Shown: piece after piece, positions 20,202 to 32,361 of the stretch
Numbering within the stretch: position 1 is the stretch's first letter
How the letters are laid out: the number at the start of each line of letters is the position of its first letter
Assembly: GCA_963576565.1 (NCBI GenBank)
Contig: OY755046.1
Coordinates: 47,858,786 to 47,922,785 of the forward strand
Length of the DNA: 64,000 nt
Source: Aspidapion aeneum
Taxonomy: Eukaryota > Arthropoda > Insecta > Coleoptera > Brentidae
Direction: 5' to 3'
Translations under genes and position numbers: made by a program
Notes under the pieces: generated by a model
What the model saw: the letters and a program-made list of their open reading frames with translations, nothing else
The model's database searches: none
What the model was told of the DNA's origin: nothing

Positions 20202-20589
20202 ATGATTAAAAAAAGGAAACAAAACACCTTAGGCATATAGGTGGCCAAGGGAGATGGCATGTCAAAAAATGACAAATCTCACTATAAAGACAGAACTAGG
20301 GTTGCCAACTTTAAATTTGGGTTTGTCTGGACATTTGTTTTAAATTGTCAGGACATTTCATCCAAAGTCAGGACATCCACAAATTATCATAAAAAAATAA
20401 AACATAAAATATCTTAAATTTTTTTAAATTATAAATTACATATTTAGTAGGTACTTATTTACTAATAACTAACTATCTAATAAAAGTTATAAAATATTTT
20501 ACTTCTGGTTACCATTTAGAAATTCTCACGATGCTTGTCCATATAACTACTAATACAACAAAAAGCATCGGGAGACACTGGATTATAGT

Positions 20590-21610
20590 CATGGGCGTAG
20601 TCAGGGTCTCGCTCAGGGTGGGGCAAAAAAGCAAAAAAATGTGCAATAAAATATTTATTGAAAAATAGTATAAATCCTGTTTTAATTAACTGAATAATCT
20701 AAACTTAATTTAATATTAACTTGCAAGGATTGCGAATAAACCTTGATAAAACGTCTTTTTCAAATTTATCCCTGGAATCTATAACCCTCTTTCTATGAAC
20801 ACTCAGCATGCAAAGGCCGACAAGTCGTTCTTCTTTCATTGTTGACCTCAACCAAGTTTTTATTCTGCGCAATGAACTAAAAGATTTTTCGATAGGGCAT
20901 GTTGTGCAGGATTGTGCTAGTAAAATCTGTAGCGGTTATTTTCCCACTGATTGTAAAGTTTTTGCAAAGTCACCTGAAATGCTCCTAATACGGGGTTCTA
21001 TCGATTTCATGAAATTTTGCTTCATTCTGCCCTTCAAAAGTGATCCAAATTCATATAAAATCTTCCTGGTATAATTTCAACCCTACCGACAGAGAAAAGG
21101 CGCGACTCTTTGCGGTCCGACGACAAAGTATTTGTTTAGAGACTGACCCAGCCCAGGTGGATACACGGCACCTGATTGGTAGATTTTTTTGAGACGGGCT
21201 TTTAATTGCTTTCAGGTGTTTCTTTCGGGACCCCTTTAGTCGGCAGTATGCAGAGTTAGAAAATAAATCAGTGTCGTTTCTGTAGGTGTAGGAATAGAAA
21301 GTTTTATTTACGCCATAATTAAATGAAATAATTTTCATGAGTATATCTACCGCCACCCATGTCACTTTCTTTAAAGGATATGCCGATGGTCTGTTCAACT
21401 GACTTTGCAAAAACTTTACCAGAAATCAGTTTCAGCGGAGAACCCCTTTAAATCATAAAAGTCACAGAACAGTTGAGTTTTTCGCATTTTAAATTTTATA
21501 GCTGCCCTTTAATTCTCGTATTCCTAAATGAGCTAAAGCCAGGGTGGGGCAGGTGACAAGCCAGGGTGCGGCAAGTGAAACCACCCTGACCCACCCTGAC
21601 TACGCCCATG
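20590..21610. mobile_element. Internally deleted hAT transposon with perfect 8-bp duplication
   Basis: The termini are CATGGGCGTAGTCAGGGT and its inverted copy, 18 bp perfect with further partial matches. ATTATAGT is duplicated exactly (20582-20589 and 21611-21618). At 1021 bp it is far shorter than an autonomous hAT and retains only the transposase end (next entry). A minus-strand open frame at 21051-21410 shows no motif that I recognise. Confidence 0.85.
20703..20915 (-). pseudogene. hAT transposase C-terminal dimerisation domain remnant
   Basis: The minus strand encodes IEKSFSSLRRIKTWLRSTMK, then EERLVGLCMLSVHRKRVID. This matches the hAT C-terminal dimerisation motif (AERSFS.LRRIKTWLRSTM...RL..L.L...H) seen in ZMYM1-like insect transposases. 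A stop just upstream and loss of the rest show it is a relic. Confidence 0.8.
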
Positions 21611-21726
21611 ATTATAGTTACTTTCGTAACCACCCAAATTAAATCATCATTATAGGTATGTTTAAAAAAATAGCATAAATTAATGTTGTAATACATCGTT
21701 GAAAAGCTCTTAATAAATGCTCAAAA

Positions 21727-23216
21727 TAATGTTTTTACAACTTTTTTGATGACATCATCAGTGGCCAAACGGTATGTATTTAGAAAAATCGAAATATTTA
21801 TCTTCATTGTGGGGAGGGGGGCAATATTGGAAAATATAATAACCTTATATATTTTTACACTAATTCAACGGACTAAGAAATGTATAATTATATGAACAAC
21901 ACAAGTTACACTTTTAATTGAAATCAGATTTGATTGAAGACTTTACAGATTTGAGAAGCATTTTATTAGCTCACACATATACTATACTATAGTAGTGTAA
22001 GCTATGGTGATCCTAATTTTTTCGAAAAAAAAAAAAGTTGCTCCGATTTCAAAAAATTATATATTATATTAATATATCTTGGCGTTTCAGGTGATTTTGA
22101 AACTTTTTTTCTATGCCCGAAAAACCAGGAGATTTGCTGTCCAAGGGTGTTGTTAGGACGTAGGACATTTTGCTAAAAATAGGACAGTCCTGAGGAATTA
22201 GGACGGGTTGGCAACCCTACTTGAGGATTAACCGTCTAGTCTGGTTTGCCTGATTCATACAAAGTAGGTGCAGTGTGAATTGCATTGATTAGCATTGAAA
22301 ATCTTGTCAACAGATACCATTTTAAAAATTTTGGACTTGACTCAACAGGAAATGATTAACCAAAAACGTATTTGTTATGGTTTTGTAACGAAGTTCATTG
22401 CCATTATTAAAGACAAATAAAATGAATACATGGTCCTTCTTTGGGGTCCGCACAAAAATGCTGACAACATGAAATTTCAATAGCCAAAATCCCTACTGCC
22501 AAAATCTCGATAGCCACTATTTACAACTTAAAATCCTGACACAAGTGGCGGCTGCTACAAGGAGCAGGGAGGGAAAAGGGACAGTGCCCTCCCAAAACTA
22601 GACAACAAACAGTATTTTTAATCGATGTATTTTAAAAAAGTTAAATCTTCCCTTATGATATGATTGTCTAGTTCTCTTTATTATCTGTGGTTACCAACAA
22701 GCGATTAACAGGGTGAACATTTTTAGCGTAAATAATTACAAGCCGGCAACGCCGCGCGGGGCAAGGTTTCAAATTCAACCGTTTTTCAGCGGGGAAGAAT
22801 GTTTGTTTTAGTTGAAGTCGGCCATGATCTTCGTGCGAAAACAACCGTTGCCTTTCCTAGCGTTGCCGGTTCTATCCTTAGTGAACATTTATGCGAAATA
22901 CAATGCGTGAAAGTAGACTGAATGCCTTAGCTATGTGTTCAATTGAAAGAAAATTGTTACGGACAAACAAAGGCGAATGGACTTTATCTATAAACAAAAT
23001 AAACTAAATACTACACCAAGTCGCTGTCTGTTTGGAAAATACTAAAATAAAATTGTTTCGGTTAGTTTTTTTATCCTATTTTTCATGCAATTTAAATTTC
23101 TGCCCCCCCCCCCAATTTATAATGTCACCAGCCGCCACTGCTGATACGCCCAAATTCCAGCAGTTAAAATCCCAAAAAAGTAGACTAGATAGAGAAAGCT
23201 ATGTTTGATATATACA
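21727..23216. repeat. Tandem duplication of 1.5 kb, copy 1
   Basis: The segment from GATGACATCATCAGTGGCCA to TTTGATATATACAGGGAAT is repeated at 23219-24746. Copy 1 carries a family B fragment (21967-22040) absent from copy 2. It also lacks about 250 bases of the inner hAT-type element that copy 2 keeps. Confidence 0.85.
22544..23140. mobile_element. hAT-type element inside duplication copy 1 (deleted form)
   Basis: The ends are AGTGGCGGCTG and CAGCCGCCACTG. The flanks CTGACACA and CTGATACG are diverged forms of the exact CTGACACG duplication seen in copy 2. It contains G-rich and C-run borders (GGAGCAGGGAGGG; CCCCCCCCCC). No transposase frame remains. Confidence 0.7.
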
Positions 23217-23218
23217 GG

Positions 23219-24746
23219 GAATGTTTTTAACACTTTTTGATGACATCATCAGTGGACAAACGGTATGTATTTAGAAAATATGATAATTAAATATTTTTAC
23301 ACTAAATGAACGGACTAAGAAATGTGTAATTATATGAACGAATCAAGTTACACTGTTATCAGATTTTATTGAAGACTTTATAGATTTCAGAAATATTCTA
23401 TCTAAAATCAGGAAATTTGCTGTCCTGATAAGGGTATTATCAGGACGCAGGACATTTTTCTAAAAATCAGGACAGTCCTGAGAAATAAGGACGGGTTGAC
23501 AACCCTACTAGAGGGTTAACCGTCTAGCCTGGTTTGCCTGATTCATACAAAGTAGGTGCAGTGTGAATTGCATTGATTAGCATTGAAAAGCTTGTCAAAC
23601 AGATACCATTAAACATTTTTGGACTTGATTCAACAGGCAATGATTAACCAAAAACGTATTTGTTCATTGCCATTATTAAAAACAAATAAAATGAATACGT
23701 GGTACTTCTTTGGGGTACGCACAAAAATGCTGACAACATGAAATCTCAATTGCCAAAATCTCTACTGCGGAAATCTCGATAGCCAATATTTACAACTTAA
23801 AATCCTGACACGCATTGGCGGCTGCTAAAAGGAGCAGGGAGGGCAAAGGGACAGTGCCCTCCCAAAACTAGACAACAAACAGTATTTTTAATTGATTTAT
23901 TTAAAAAAAGCTAAATCTTCCCTTACGACATGATTGTCTAGTTCTTGTTATTATCTGTGGTTAACAACAAGCGATTAATTGGGTGAACTTTTTTAGCGTA
24001 AATAATTACAAGCGGGCACCGCCGCGCGGGGCCAGGTTTCAATTTCAACCGTTTTTCAGGGCGGAGGAATGTTTGTTTTGTTGAAGTAGGCCATCTTCAT
24101 CATGCGAAAACGTCCGTTGCCCTTCCTAGCGTTGCCGGTTCTATCCTTATTGAAGACATATGAGTTTGTTTTGATTTGCGGTATATCAGTAGTAAAAACC
24201 CTGGCCGGTCGCGTGTAATTGTTTGTTTTTATTATCGTTTGTTTATAAAATGGAAATAGATACAGTTGATTACATAATTAACTGTGCAAATTATTAAAAA
24301 TCATATGTACAATGCCTATGATTGAGCAGTTGAATGTGAACGCTCCTTTTCAACATTAAAGCGTATAAAAACATTTACGCGAAATACAATGCGTGAAAGT
24401 AGATTGAACGCCTTAGCTATGTGTTCAATTGAAAGAAAATTGTTACGGACAATTTTAATGAATTTGTCATTAAGCACTTTGCGCATGTAAAAGAAAGGCG
24501 AATGGAGTTTTTTTTATAAACTAAATACTACACCAAGTAGCTGCCTGTTTGGAAAATACTAAAATAAAATTGTTTCGGTTAGTTTTTTTATCTCATTTTT
24601 CATGCAATTTAATTTCTGCCCCCCCCCCCCCCAATTTATAACGTCACCAGCCGCAACTGCTGACACGCCCAAATACTAGCAGTTAAAATCCCAGAAAAGT
24701 AGACTAGATAGAGAAAGCTATGCTATGTTTGATATATACAGGGAAT
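23219..24746. repeat. Tandem duplication of 1.5 kb, copy 2
   Basis: It matches copy 1 end to end, starting immediately after the phrase GATATATACAGGGAAT and ending with the same phrase. Many scattered substitutions show the duplication is not recent. Confidence 0.85.
23813..24659. mobile_element. hAT-type element with perfect 8-bp duplication (fuller form)
   Basis: The ends are CATTGGCGGCTG and CAGCCGCAACTG, and CTGACACG is duplicated exactly (23805-23812 and 24660-24667). At 847 bp it is 250 bp longer than the copy at 22544. The extra part spans about 24150-24370. No coding region recognised. Confidence 0.75.
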
Positions 24747-25037
24747 CTCATTAAAATTGCTAAAATATTTTTGTTTAAGCTCCCCACTAAGTAAAAATCT
24801 ATAAAGAAAAAGCTATATCCTGTGTTACCCGCAATGATGTATCAAGCGTAAAAAAGAACCGATAAATAGTTTTGTAGATGTGGTGGAACAAAAATTTTAC
24901 ATATATTACCTGTCACAGCCGTCATATTAAAAAAAAATAAATTGCCTATATTACGGGCGTCCTCCATACAAACAAAATGGCAGTACTTTTTTAGTTGGAA
25001 CAACCGGAATAATACGTATATGGAACAACTACATATA

Positions 25038-25660
25038 CAGTGAAACCTCTCCTTGCCGACACCTCTATTAAGCGGACAGTCTCTTTAAGCAGACGAATTT
25101 GTTGGAACCAAGCTTTTCCCTATTTCTTTACATGTAAAATTTTCTCGTATAACCGGAAACTCTAACAACCGGACGCGGACAATTTTTTTTGGTTAAAAAA
25201 TTCTGAAACCTTCGTTAACCGGACGCGAACCTCTGACCACGGGACGGAGCGCTGCACGACATGGGCATAAATATTATGTAGTATGTTGGCAGCAACGCAC
25301 TCTACAGCAGGGGAATTACCTCTTTCCGTTTTAATGCGGATACTAAATACTTCTGTCGTATTTACAACATATTTTATTCGACGCGATTGCTTGGTTTTGT
25401 TTTTACTATTTAGTTGGGTAGTAATGGATATTTTTGAAATGGCGTCTAGTAAAAAACTTCTTAGTTTACGTGACAAAAAAGTTTTTAACGTTTCGGAGAA
25501 GGAAAATTTATCAGCACGAAAGATCGCTGAAAAATTTAATATCGGAAAAGCTCAAGCGGCGGAAATTGTTGATAAATATATATTAAAATTTCCCAGTTCT
25601 CTCTCATAAGCGGACACCTCCAACAAGCGGACAAAATCGACGAAACCGTTAAAATCGATT
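25038..25660 (+). mobile_element. Internally deleted pogo/Tigger-type transposon
   Basis: The left end is TA then CAGTGAAACCTCTCCTTGCC, with several GCGGACA/ACCGGAC sub-terminal motifs, typical of Tigger elements. The right side has ATAAGCGGACACCTCCAACA, a matching inverted sub-terminal region. The final CAGTG-type terminus is missing or decayed. The interior keeps only the start of the transposase. Confidence 0.7.
25424..25609 (+). pseudogene. Tigger/CENP-B-like transposase N-terminal stub
   Basis: Sixty-one codons encode LSLRDKKVFNVSEKENLSAR, then KIAEKFNIGKAQAAEIVDKY. This is the CENP-B-type N-terminal helix-turn-helix that binds transposon ends. The frame then runs straight into the right sub-terminal repeat, so the catalytic DDE domain was deleted. 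Confidence 0.7.
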
Positions 25661-26361
25661 TTTTGACCCGCCGCGCAGCGTTAAATTTAAAGATAATTTT
25701 TGAATAGTGTTCTCAACTAATTGCTAATAATTGTTTTCAATGAGAGATCAACATTTTTTAAAATAATTACCTATTTTCAAATATTTTTTTATAAAATTAT
25801 GTTTTTGCATAACATAAAACATTGTATGCATCTCAGTCATAAATTGCTTTTAATGTCCTTCCTGTGTAAAAACCCTCGCCTAACGGCTCGTGCTAAAAGA
25901 GTTTTACGCCGCGGGCGTTAAAAGCTACTTTTGGGGCCTATACATAAATAGCTATTTCGATAGTTAGGCCAGATATTTTAATAAAATCTGCACAGACCCC
26001 ATAATGCTAAATTATTAAATTCAATTACATTAATTTATTGTAAAAATATTTAAATTTTAATATTATTCAGCTTTTATAAATTATAAAAATAGTAGTAAGA
26101 CATTTTTCCCTAGAGAGTTCGTATTATTGACCTTCTTTAAGATAAACAGAAGGTGTAAGTAAGTAGTTGTTTGATATTAAATGATGTTACTGACCTGCTT
26201 TAAACAATTTCCTTTTTTATTCTGTTCGGCATTTGAAATTCTGAATACTTTGCTTGTGTAACCCAAGAACATAAAAATCATAAAAATTATTTTGTAAGTT
26301 TTAAGATCGGGTTAGAAGAGGATCATCATCAACATTAGGAAATATTAGTTCGCTCTTCTCG
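25661..26361. other. Non-coding stretch
   Basis: AT-rich; no gene, repeat border or RNA seen. Confidence 0.5.
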
Positions 26362-26438
26362 GATATTAGTCCAAAGCCCAGTTCTTTTTGGGATCACTTG
26401 TCTAATGGTCTTAACCCATAATTTTTGTTAAAAAATAT

Positions 26439-26570
26439 CAGTGGCGCCCCCAGGAATATGCCTCTGGGGGGAGGCCGAAGCCTCATGATATTGTATTTTA
26501 CGCTGTATATTTTATCTATTTATTTATGAAATGTCTGGAAAATATCTAAAAAATCTTATACTTGTTTCGG
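26439..26570. mobile_element. hAT MITE (CAGTGGCG family), 3'-truncated copy
   Basis: It begins CAGTGGCGCCCCCAGGAATA and follows the family through GGAAAATATCTAAAAAATCTTA. The right terminus is absent. Confidence 0.6.
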
Positions 26571-26724
26571 TATAATATATAACGTACATAGCGAAACCCT
26601 AATACTTATACGTCGTAACACCCAAAAAAAATTAAAATTCATATTTTTGCGTCAAGGGTTAGTAATTATTCATATCTATCTAAATCTTCGCAACCAAAAA
26701 CACTCTGCCAATATATGGGCTCCT

Positions 26725-27355
26725 AAGCTCACACTAGGTACTATAATTATAGTGTACGTGCGAGCTAATAAAACTAAAAACTGAAATATATCTTAATCAA
26801 CTCCAGACTAAATTACCTTTTGTTTGATACCACACAAGCCATGTATTGACTTAAACTCTAATTTTTGAAATCTACCCCCACCCTTTTTGAAGAAAAAAAA
26901 ACTAAAATGTATTTTGTTTAACTCCATACTCAATTACCTTTCGTTTGATAGCACACACGCCATACTTTCACATAAACTCTAATTTTTGAAATCTTCCCCT
27001 ACCCTTTTATTTGGCTTGTGTTCGGTGGATTTTGTTCATTTTTAAATGGGACCATCTCGACCCAAGACCCAGCCTAGGTACCAAATTTCATTAAAATCGG
27101 TCAAGCGGTTTTTGAGTTATGCGCGTTGGTCGTTACAGACAGACATACAGACATACAGACAGACAGACAGACAGAAAGACAGACAGACAGACATACAGAC
27201 AGACAGACAGAGAGACGGCGCGACAAAAAAGCTTCAACATCATCTGAAACGCAAAGATATATAAAAAATTTTAAAATCATAGCAACTTTTTTTTCTTGAA
27301 AAAATTAGGATCACCATAGCTCACACTACTATAGTATAGTATATGTGTGAGCTAA
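26725..27355 (+). mobile_element. Repeat family B with palindromic ends and CAGA array
   Basis: Both ends are themselves near-palindromes bounded by AGCTCACAC...GTGTGAGCT, with TACTATA/TATAGT cores. The interior has ATTTCATTAAAATCGGTCAA then GCGGTTTTTGAGTTATGCG, followed by a (CAGA)n array (about 27137-27212). The right end, with TTAGGATCACCATAGCTCAC, also occurs in opposite orientation at about 21967-22040. Confidence 0.6.
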
Positions 27356-27623
27356 AAATATATAAAACGGTCATTTCCGCGATTTCTAATAAGTCGCATA
27401 ATGCTTACTCTATAATAATCTGCTTCTAACTTTTCTTATTCCATAAAATTTTGTTGAGTTGGGTTATGACGTGTCAGAATTAGGCTGACGATATTTAGTA
27501 TAATAATATAAAAGAATTTTGGTTTTTTACAACCATAGAATACACTTTTATTTCCTCTCCATAGGAACTGGGCTTTGGACTAATATTTTCTAAAGCTTGC
27601 TAAAGGTGTTATAAACAACTATA

Positions 27624-27963
27624 CAGGGTATTTCACAAACATCGAAACAGATGCCTTTTTGGGTATTTAGAGTCCGAATTTGGATAAACGCTCGGAAGCG
27701 TCGATTTTGTTTGCGAGGGGACACTTTTGACTATCTTGAAATTTTTATAGCACGACCCCCTTCGAGGTATCACTAGACCCACTTTCCCTATTCAAAATAT
27801 AGGGGTAAAGTATATCCCTCGAAGGGGGTTCGTGCTACAAAAATTTCAAGATAGCCAAAAAGTATCCCCCTCGCAAACAAAATCGACGTGTCCGAGCGTT
27901 TCTCCAAATACGCACTCTAAATACCCAAAAAGGGCTCTGTTTCGATCTTCGTGAAACACCCGA
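27624..27963. mobile_element. MITE family F with long inverted arms
   Basis: The ends are CAGGGTATTTCAC and GTGAAACACCCG, beside TA. The arms of about 160 bp include CATCGAAACAGATGCC, GCGTCGATTTTGTTTGCGAG and ACCCCCTTCGAGG. Fragments of the same family occur at 43633-43670, 47829-47911 and 51594-51740. Confidence 0.8.
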
Positions 27964-27964
27964 T

Positions 27965-29925
27965 ATCTACGTTCCACAAGATAAGGTTTTTCCTAACTAA
28001 TCTTATAAATCCGCCAAATTAATAAGTTTAAAATGCTTAAGGAATATAAAAATCAATTTTTTTTTAAATTTTGCCATAACAAAAATGTATTAAAACAAAG
28101 GTTTTTTATTTTTCTCCCACCGATTTCGGAAAAAATTGGCATTTTTGTAATTGAAGTAAAAAGATCAGATACCTATTGGGCCTTTTCTTTCCAGGACATT
28201 TATAAAAGATAACTCTGTTACAGTGTATCTGAAATTGGTCACTTTGGGGGATTTCGGGTACCTCTAATAATAAAATAGAGAAAAACTGGCCCCAGCCTGG
28301 TATTTTAAGAAAGATTTATAGTAAGAAAGGCATTTTAATACATCAAACCTGTTTTTGCTCTCTGGGGGTTTTCAAAAAGTCTGCATTTGGATTGGGGTCT
28401 AAAACTATTTTATTTGAAAAAAATTTTTTTGCTGTAAATTGCTTGTTTGTTTGGATTTTTTAAGTATGAATGCAACCGTCAAATTGAATTCTATATATAA
28501 TAGGGAATTAGCCATTTTTTATTTTAAAACCAGCCTAAAATGTTCTTTTAAATGATATGTCACACTATATGTTTTATTTTTATATATTTATTGTTTTGGG
28601 GTGATTTTTTTATATTTTTATTAGTTTATAACTTTTTTTTATTTTTTATTTAACTTTTTAATAAAAAGAGCTTAAAAATGTAGCTATATGATTAGGAAAA
28701 AAATAAAAATACCATTTTTTTTTAAATAGTTAAACCAATTTTTTTATATTTCCTAATTTAAAATTGATACTTTTTAAAAAGCCCTCGTAGTGCAAAAACG
28801 GGTTGACATAACAAAATGTCTTGAAATTTAAGGCTCGCAAACGGAATTTAGTTTTTCTCTATCTCCCCTAGAAGCACCCAAAACCTCCCAAAATTGACCA
28901 TTTTGGGACACATTGTATATCTATTATTTTTTAAATGTCAAAAACCTTAGGATTCTTACCAATTCCTGCTCTCCCCTACCTTAAGTTACCACTGGTTTCA
29001 CAAAAGCTACAGACTGGCTGCTATACACAAACTAAGTTTTTTTTAACGGTAAAATCATATTTAATAAATAAACAAAATAGGAACTCCGAGGTGTATGCCC
29101 AAATACAATACCTTAAAATGAAATAAATCACATAGGAAACATCAAGGAAGCTTGAATTTTAAATAACAGGTACTTTTTAGTAGTAATTAAAAAAAAGTAG
29201 ATTAAATTTTACATCTTTTGCTCACGAGAATTTTTAAAATACCTAACCAGGGACATCCATAAAAATTTTTTTGGGGAGTTCTAACACCGTTTAAAAGCAA
29301 CGGTAGATAACTGAAACTGTACATCCACGGTGGTCCAAGATCTAACTAACCTATTAAGTGTTGTCAGTTAACTGTTTCGTCCTTAAGATACTCTTCAGAA
29401 CACTGCATGGTGAATGTGACACTTTTGGAAAGCTACAGAGACGGTATATGAATCTCATCTTACGATGTTGGTAAGAGATTACCCTATACTTTCACATAAG
29501 TGGCGACATCTACAAATACAAAAGAAGGCAGGCAGATGAAACGAAAAACAGTACTCATACCGTGACAATTTGTCCCTCAGGTATTTTGCACTTTTTCCGC
29601 CTTCGCAACGTTTTATGTCAGTGGAGCGAACATTTGAATAAAAAAAACAACAATTTTTTTATGCCCGCTTAGCCACGAAAAAATGTTGTTTTTTTAATCA
29701 CGGGTACTAAACTTCACGTTTGTAACTGATAAGGTTTCACGGTAAATCCTTAAGGTAAAGGCAGCTCACAACATTACTGTACAAATTTTACAACAGGGTT
29801 TGTAACGGGATCCAACAGGACAGGAACGACAAACACAAACACAATAGTACTCGACAGGACCCATCAGGGCAAAAGTTATTTTGAGGGAAATTGAAGAAAA
29901 ATAAATGGATCCATGACGAACCTGA
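27965..29925. other. Non-coding stretch
   Basis: About 2 kb without a gene or defined repeat. Low-complexity T-rich tracts dominate 28040-28800. Confidence 0.5.
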
Positions 29926-30216
29926 TACCTTCCTAGCTAACCTATTAGCACACTTCAAGTGAAGCCATGATATATCAGCCTTGAAAACAGTTTTTTGAAA
30001 ATATCTCAGAAACTGAAGCTCTTACGAAGTTTTTGGTTATAACATGAATTAATTAGCGAAATATAGACTACTATATTCCGAAAACCGCATATTGGTGCGA
30101 TGCTCCGTTAAAAAGTTACCATTTTTTACATATTTTAATTGTCAAAAAACTGTCATTAGCATTAATGGATTTTGACCAAAATCTAATCAGCTCGAACACT
30201 ACTTTATCTAAAAATT
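29926..30216 (+). repeat. Dispersed repeat family A, copy 4 (3' truncated)
   Basis: It starts ACCTTCCTAGCTAACCTATT and stops after ACTACTTTATCTAAAAATTG, before the microsatellite region of other copies. Confidence 0.65.
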
Positions 30217-30259
30217 GCGGCTTATGCGTTGGGTATTTTTTACTGGAACTAAAGATTGT

Positions 30260-30318
30260 AAGCAATATGTTGGGTCAGAGAAGGCGAACCCCTCTAGCCC
30301 CCACTGGATCCGCTACTG
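30260..30318. mobile_element. hAT MITE terminus fragment
   Basis: The minus strand begins CAGTAGCGGATCCAGTGGGG, a typical hAT MITE end. The other end was not found. Confidence 0.4.
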
Positions 30319-32301
30319 AGTATGACCGATGAATGGAATGGATAAAAATACTTTTGTATTTTTTCCATGACTTTAAACTGCATTTTCATTAAAGTAAAAG
30401 AAAATACCTTCTCCGGACATCACAAATTACTTTTTTGTTGAATTACAATGTTTTGAAAAGCAAACGCAAGCTAAAACACTTACAAAAATTATTTCTTTAC
30501 TTTGGTAAATTGATCGCAAATATATCCTAACCTGTCTATCAAAAACATTTCTGTTAAATGAAATTTTTTTCTAAAATAAATTATATCCTTAAACTAGCCT
30601 TCCAATCCTGCTTTAAAGAGGTCGAAATCAGTGTTGTAAACGTAAACGTATCCTAACCAGTTTAAAAACCCCCTTATCGAGGCCTTCAAAAATGATCAAT
30701 TTATGAAGGTTGCGCTTGCAGTTTTTTTGGAGGAATATGGTCAGGAGGTGATTGTTCAGGTTGAGATCAATTGACAAATGTTAGGATAAACCCGTTTTAC
30801 AAATCTCAAATTAGGTCATTAAAAAATTTTCGTCGGAAAATAATGCTTAAAAAAATACATAAAAAAATCATTGAGTGTAACGCAATCTTCCCTCTCCCCT
30901 ACAGCATTACGTAATTAATTAATTGTTTTCCAACTCCTGGACACCAAGAACATAACACAAAGTTTTAAGGCTTGAAAAAGTGGGAATTTGGCCACAAAAC
31001 GCTGCCATAAAACAAACTGCTTACTTTATCCTACCCTTATAACCTTAAGATCTACATATTTAGCTTTTAACTCGCACATGACGAAGGGGCGTATCTAAAA
31101 AAAAAATCCGGATTTGAGTTGCGCCCACCATAATTGCTAGTTTTAAGTACATTTTGATACGGCGAAGAGGCGTATCTTTATTGCAACATTTTATATAATC
31201 AGCATTTTATAGGCATCTTTTACAGTTAAACAAACTCAGATTGAAGTTAATACAAATTGTTGTTTTGAGACACGCCTCTTCGTTTTGTTCGCAATATTAT
31301 TTAAAAGTAAATATTTTTCCGTTGTAATGTTTTTTTGTAACATTTAAAAATATACTTTATCCACCCTTAAAATTAATCCTACTTCACTCTAATAACTCGG
31401 ATCGAGTCTAATTTATTTTTCTCGTTGGCTGCGGTGTATTTTCTTGTATTTCCAATGCTTTGATTATTTTTTTTCCTTTTCAAAAATTATTTGCACTGCT
31501 TTATTTCAATTAATTATTATTGTTTTGAAATAAACTTATTTAAAAAAAGTCACTAAAAAATTTTACCGTTTTTTTTATTTTTAAATAGTAGTTTAAAGTG
31601 AATTACCGAAATGCTATTTTGTTTTGCACACGAATTTTTTTAAAAACTATTATATAAACACAAAAATCAGAAGTAGGTACCTAATTATTTTAAATTAAAC
31701 CAACCATGAAGTAAGAAATTTAAAACTTAACTTAACTTCTATGGGTGGATGCGTGTAGGTACAATCATAGATGAATTTGGTATGTTTACATACTCAAATG
31801 CACCTAGGTACAGTCAGATAACTTTTAAACTGCCGCGGTAGGACATAAAACATTTCTCTCTTTGAAATTAGGAAAACCAGTTTGAACCAAACCAACAACA
31901 GATAGTGAACCTAGCCACCATACTGTTACAAATTAAGTGTATACCATTCCTAACTTTGTTATTATTATTAAAGATAGAGAAAAAATTTAATTAACAAACA
32001 AGTAGAGTTTTCGATGCCCTTTCAAACGATAAATCAAAAAGACAGGACTGAAACAGTAGATAGTGGGGTAAAACGGGCCCAGCAAGAAGACCACAGTGCA
32101 TGGGACTTTGCTGTCCAATGGTTTTATTAGGAACATTGCAATTTACCAAAACAATTGTTATAAAAAAACCATTTATTCTTAAGACTGTACTTACCAAATC
32201 TTTTTACCTTCTATCCTTTCCAACATACCAAGCAAAAAAAAATCACGACCGCCGTAGTCACAAATTCGAAAAATTCTAATTCAAAATATTAAAACATGAT
32301 A
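30319..32301. other. Non-coding stretch
   Basis: No gene seen. A short inverted pair, GGCGAAGAGGCGTATCT near 31160 and AGACACGCCTCTTCG near 31268, is present but unassigned. Confidence 0.5.
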
Positions 32302-32361
32302 GGCCAGAGTAGAGGCCCTCGATATATTTGACAATTGTTTTACACCAGAGGTCGGCAACTC
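32302..32361 (+). repeat. P-element left TSD and terminal inverted repeat
   Basis: GGCCAGAG (32302-32309) is followed by TAGAGGCCCTCGATATATTT and GACAATTGTTTTACACCAGA, and ends GGCAACTC at 32361. It matches the reverse complement of 41716-41767 at 50 of 52 positions. Confidence 0.95.

Larger units (their letters stand above)
20297..22219. mobile_element. Candidate element with TAGGGTTGCCAAC ends, holding nested insertions
   Basis: The left end is TAGGGTTGCCAAC, and the right end is GTTGGCAACCCTA. Both sub-terminal regions share the words CAGGACA/AGGACATTT in opposite orientation. I could not find a target duplication. It contains the hAT element 20590-21610 and a family B fragment (about 21967-22040), so it is older than both. 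Confidence 0.5.
26363..27585. mobile_element. Candidate element with ATATTAGTCCAAAGCCCAG ends
   Basis: ATATTAGTCCAAAGCCCAGT (26363) and ACTGGGCTTTGGACTAATAT (ending 27585) are perfect inverted repeats 1.2 kb apart. The interior is filled by a hAT MITE fragment and a family B element. No target duplication recognised. Confidence 0.5.

Noticed and set aside
21051..21410. 119-codon minus-strand frame inside the hAT remnant
   Set aside because: It does not align with any hAT transposase segment that I know and does not connect in frame with the dimerisation remnant.
30319..32301. Search for host exons between the hAT fragment and the P element
   Set aside because: Splice-like sites occur, but no frame between them carries a recognisable domain.
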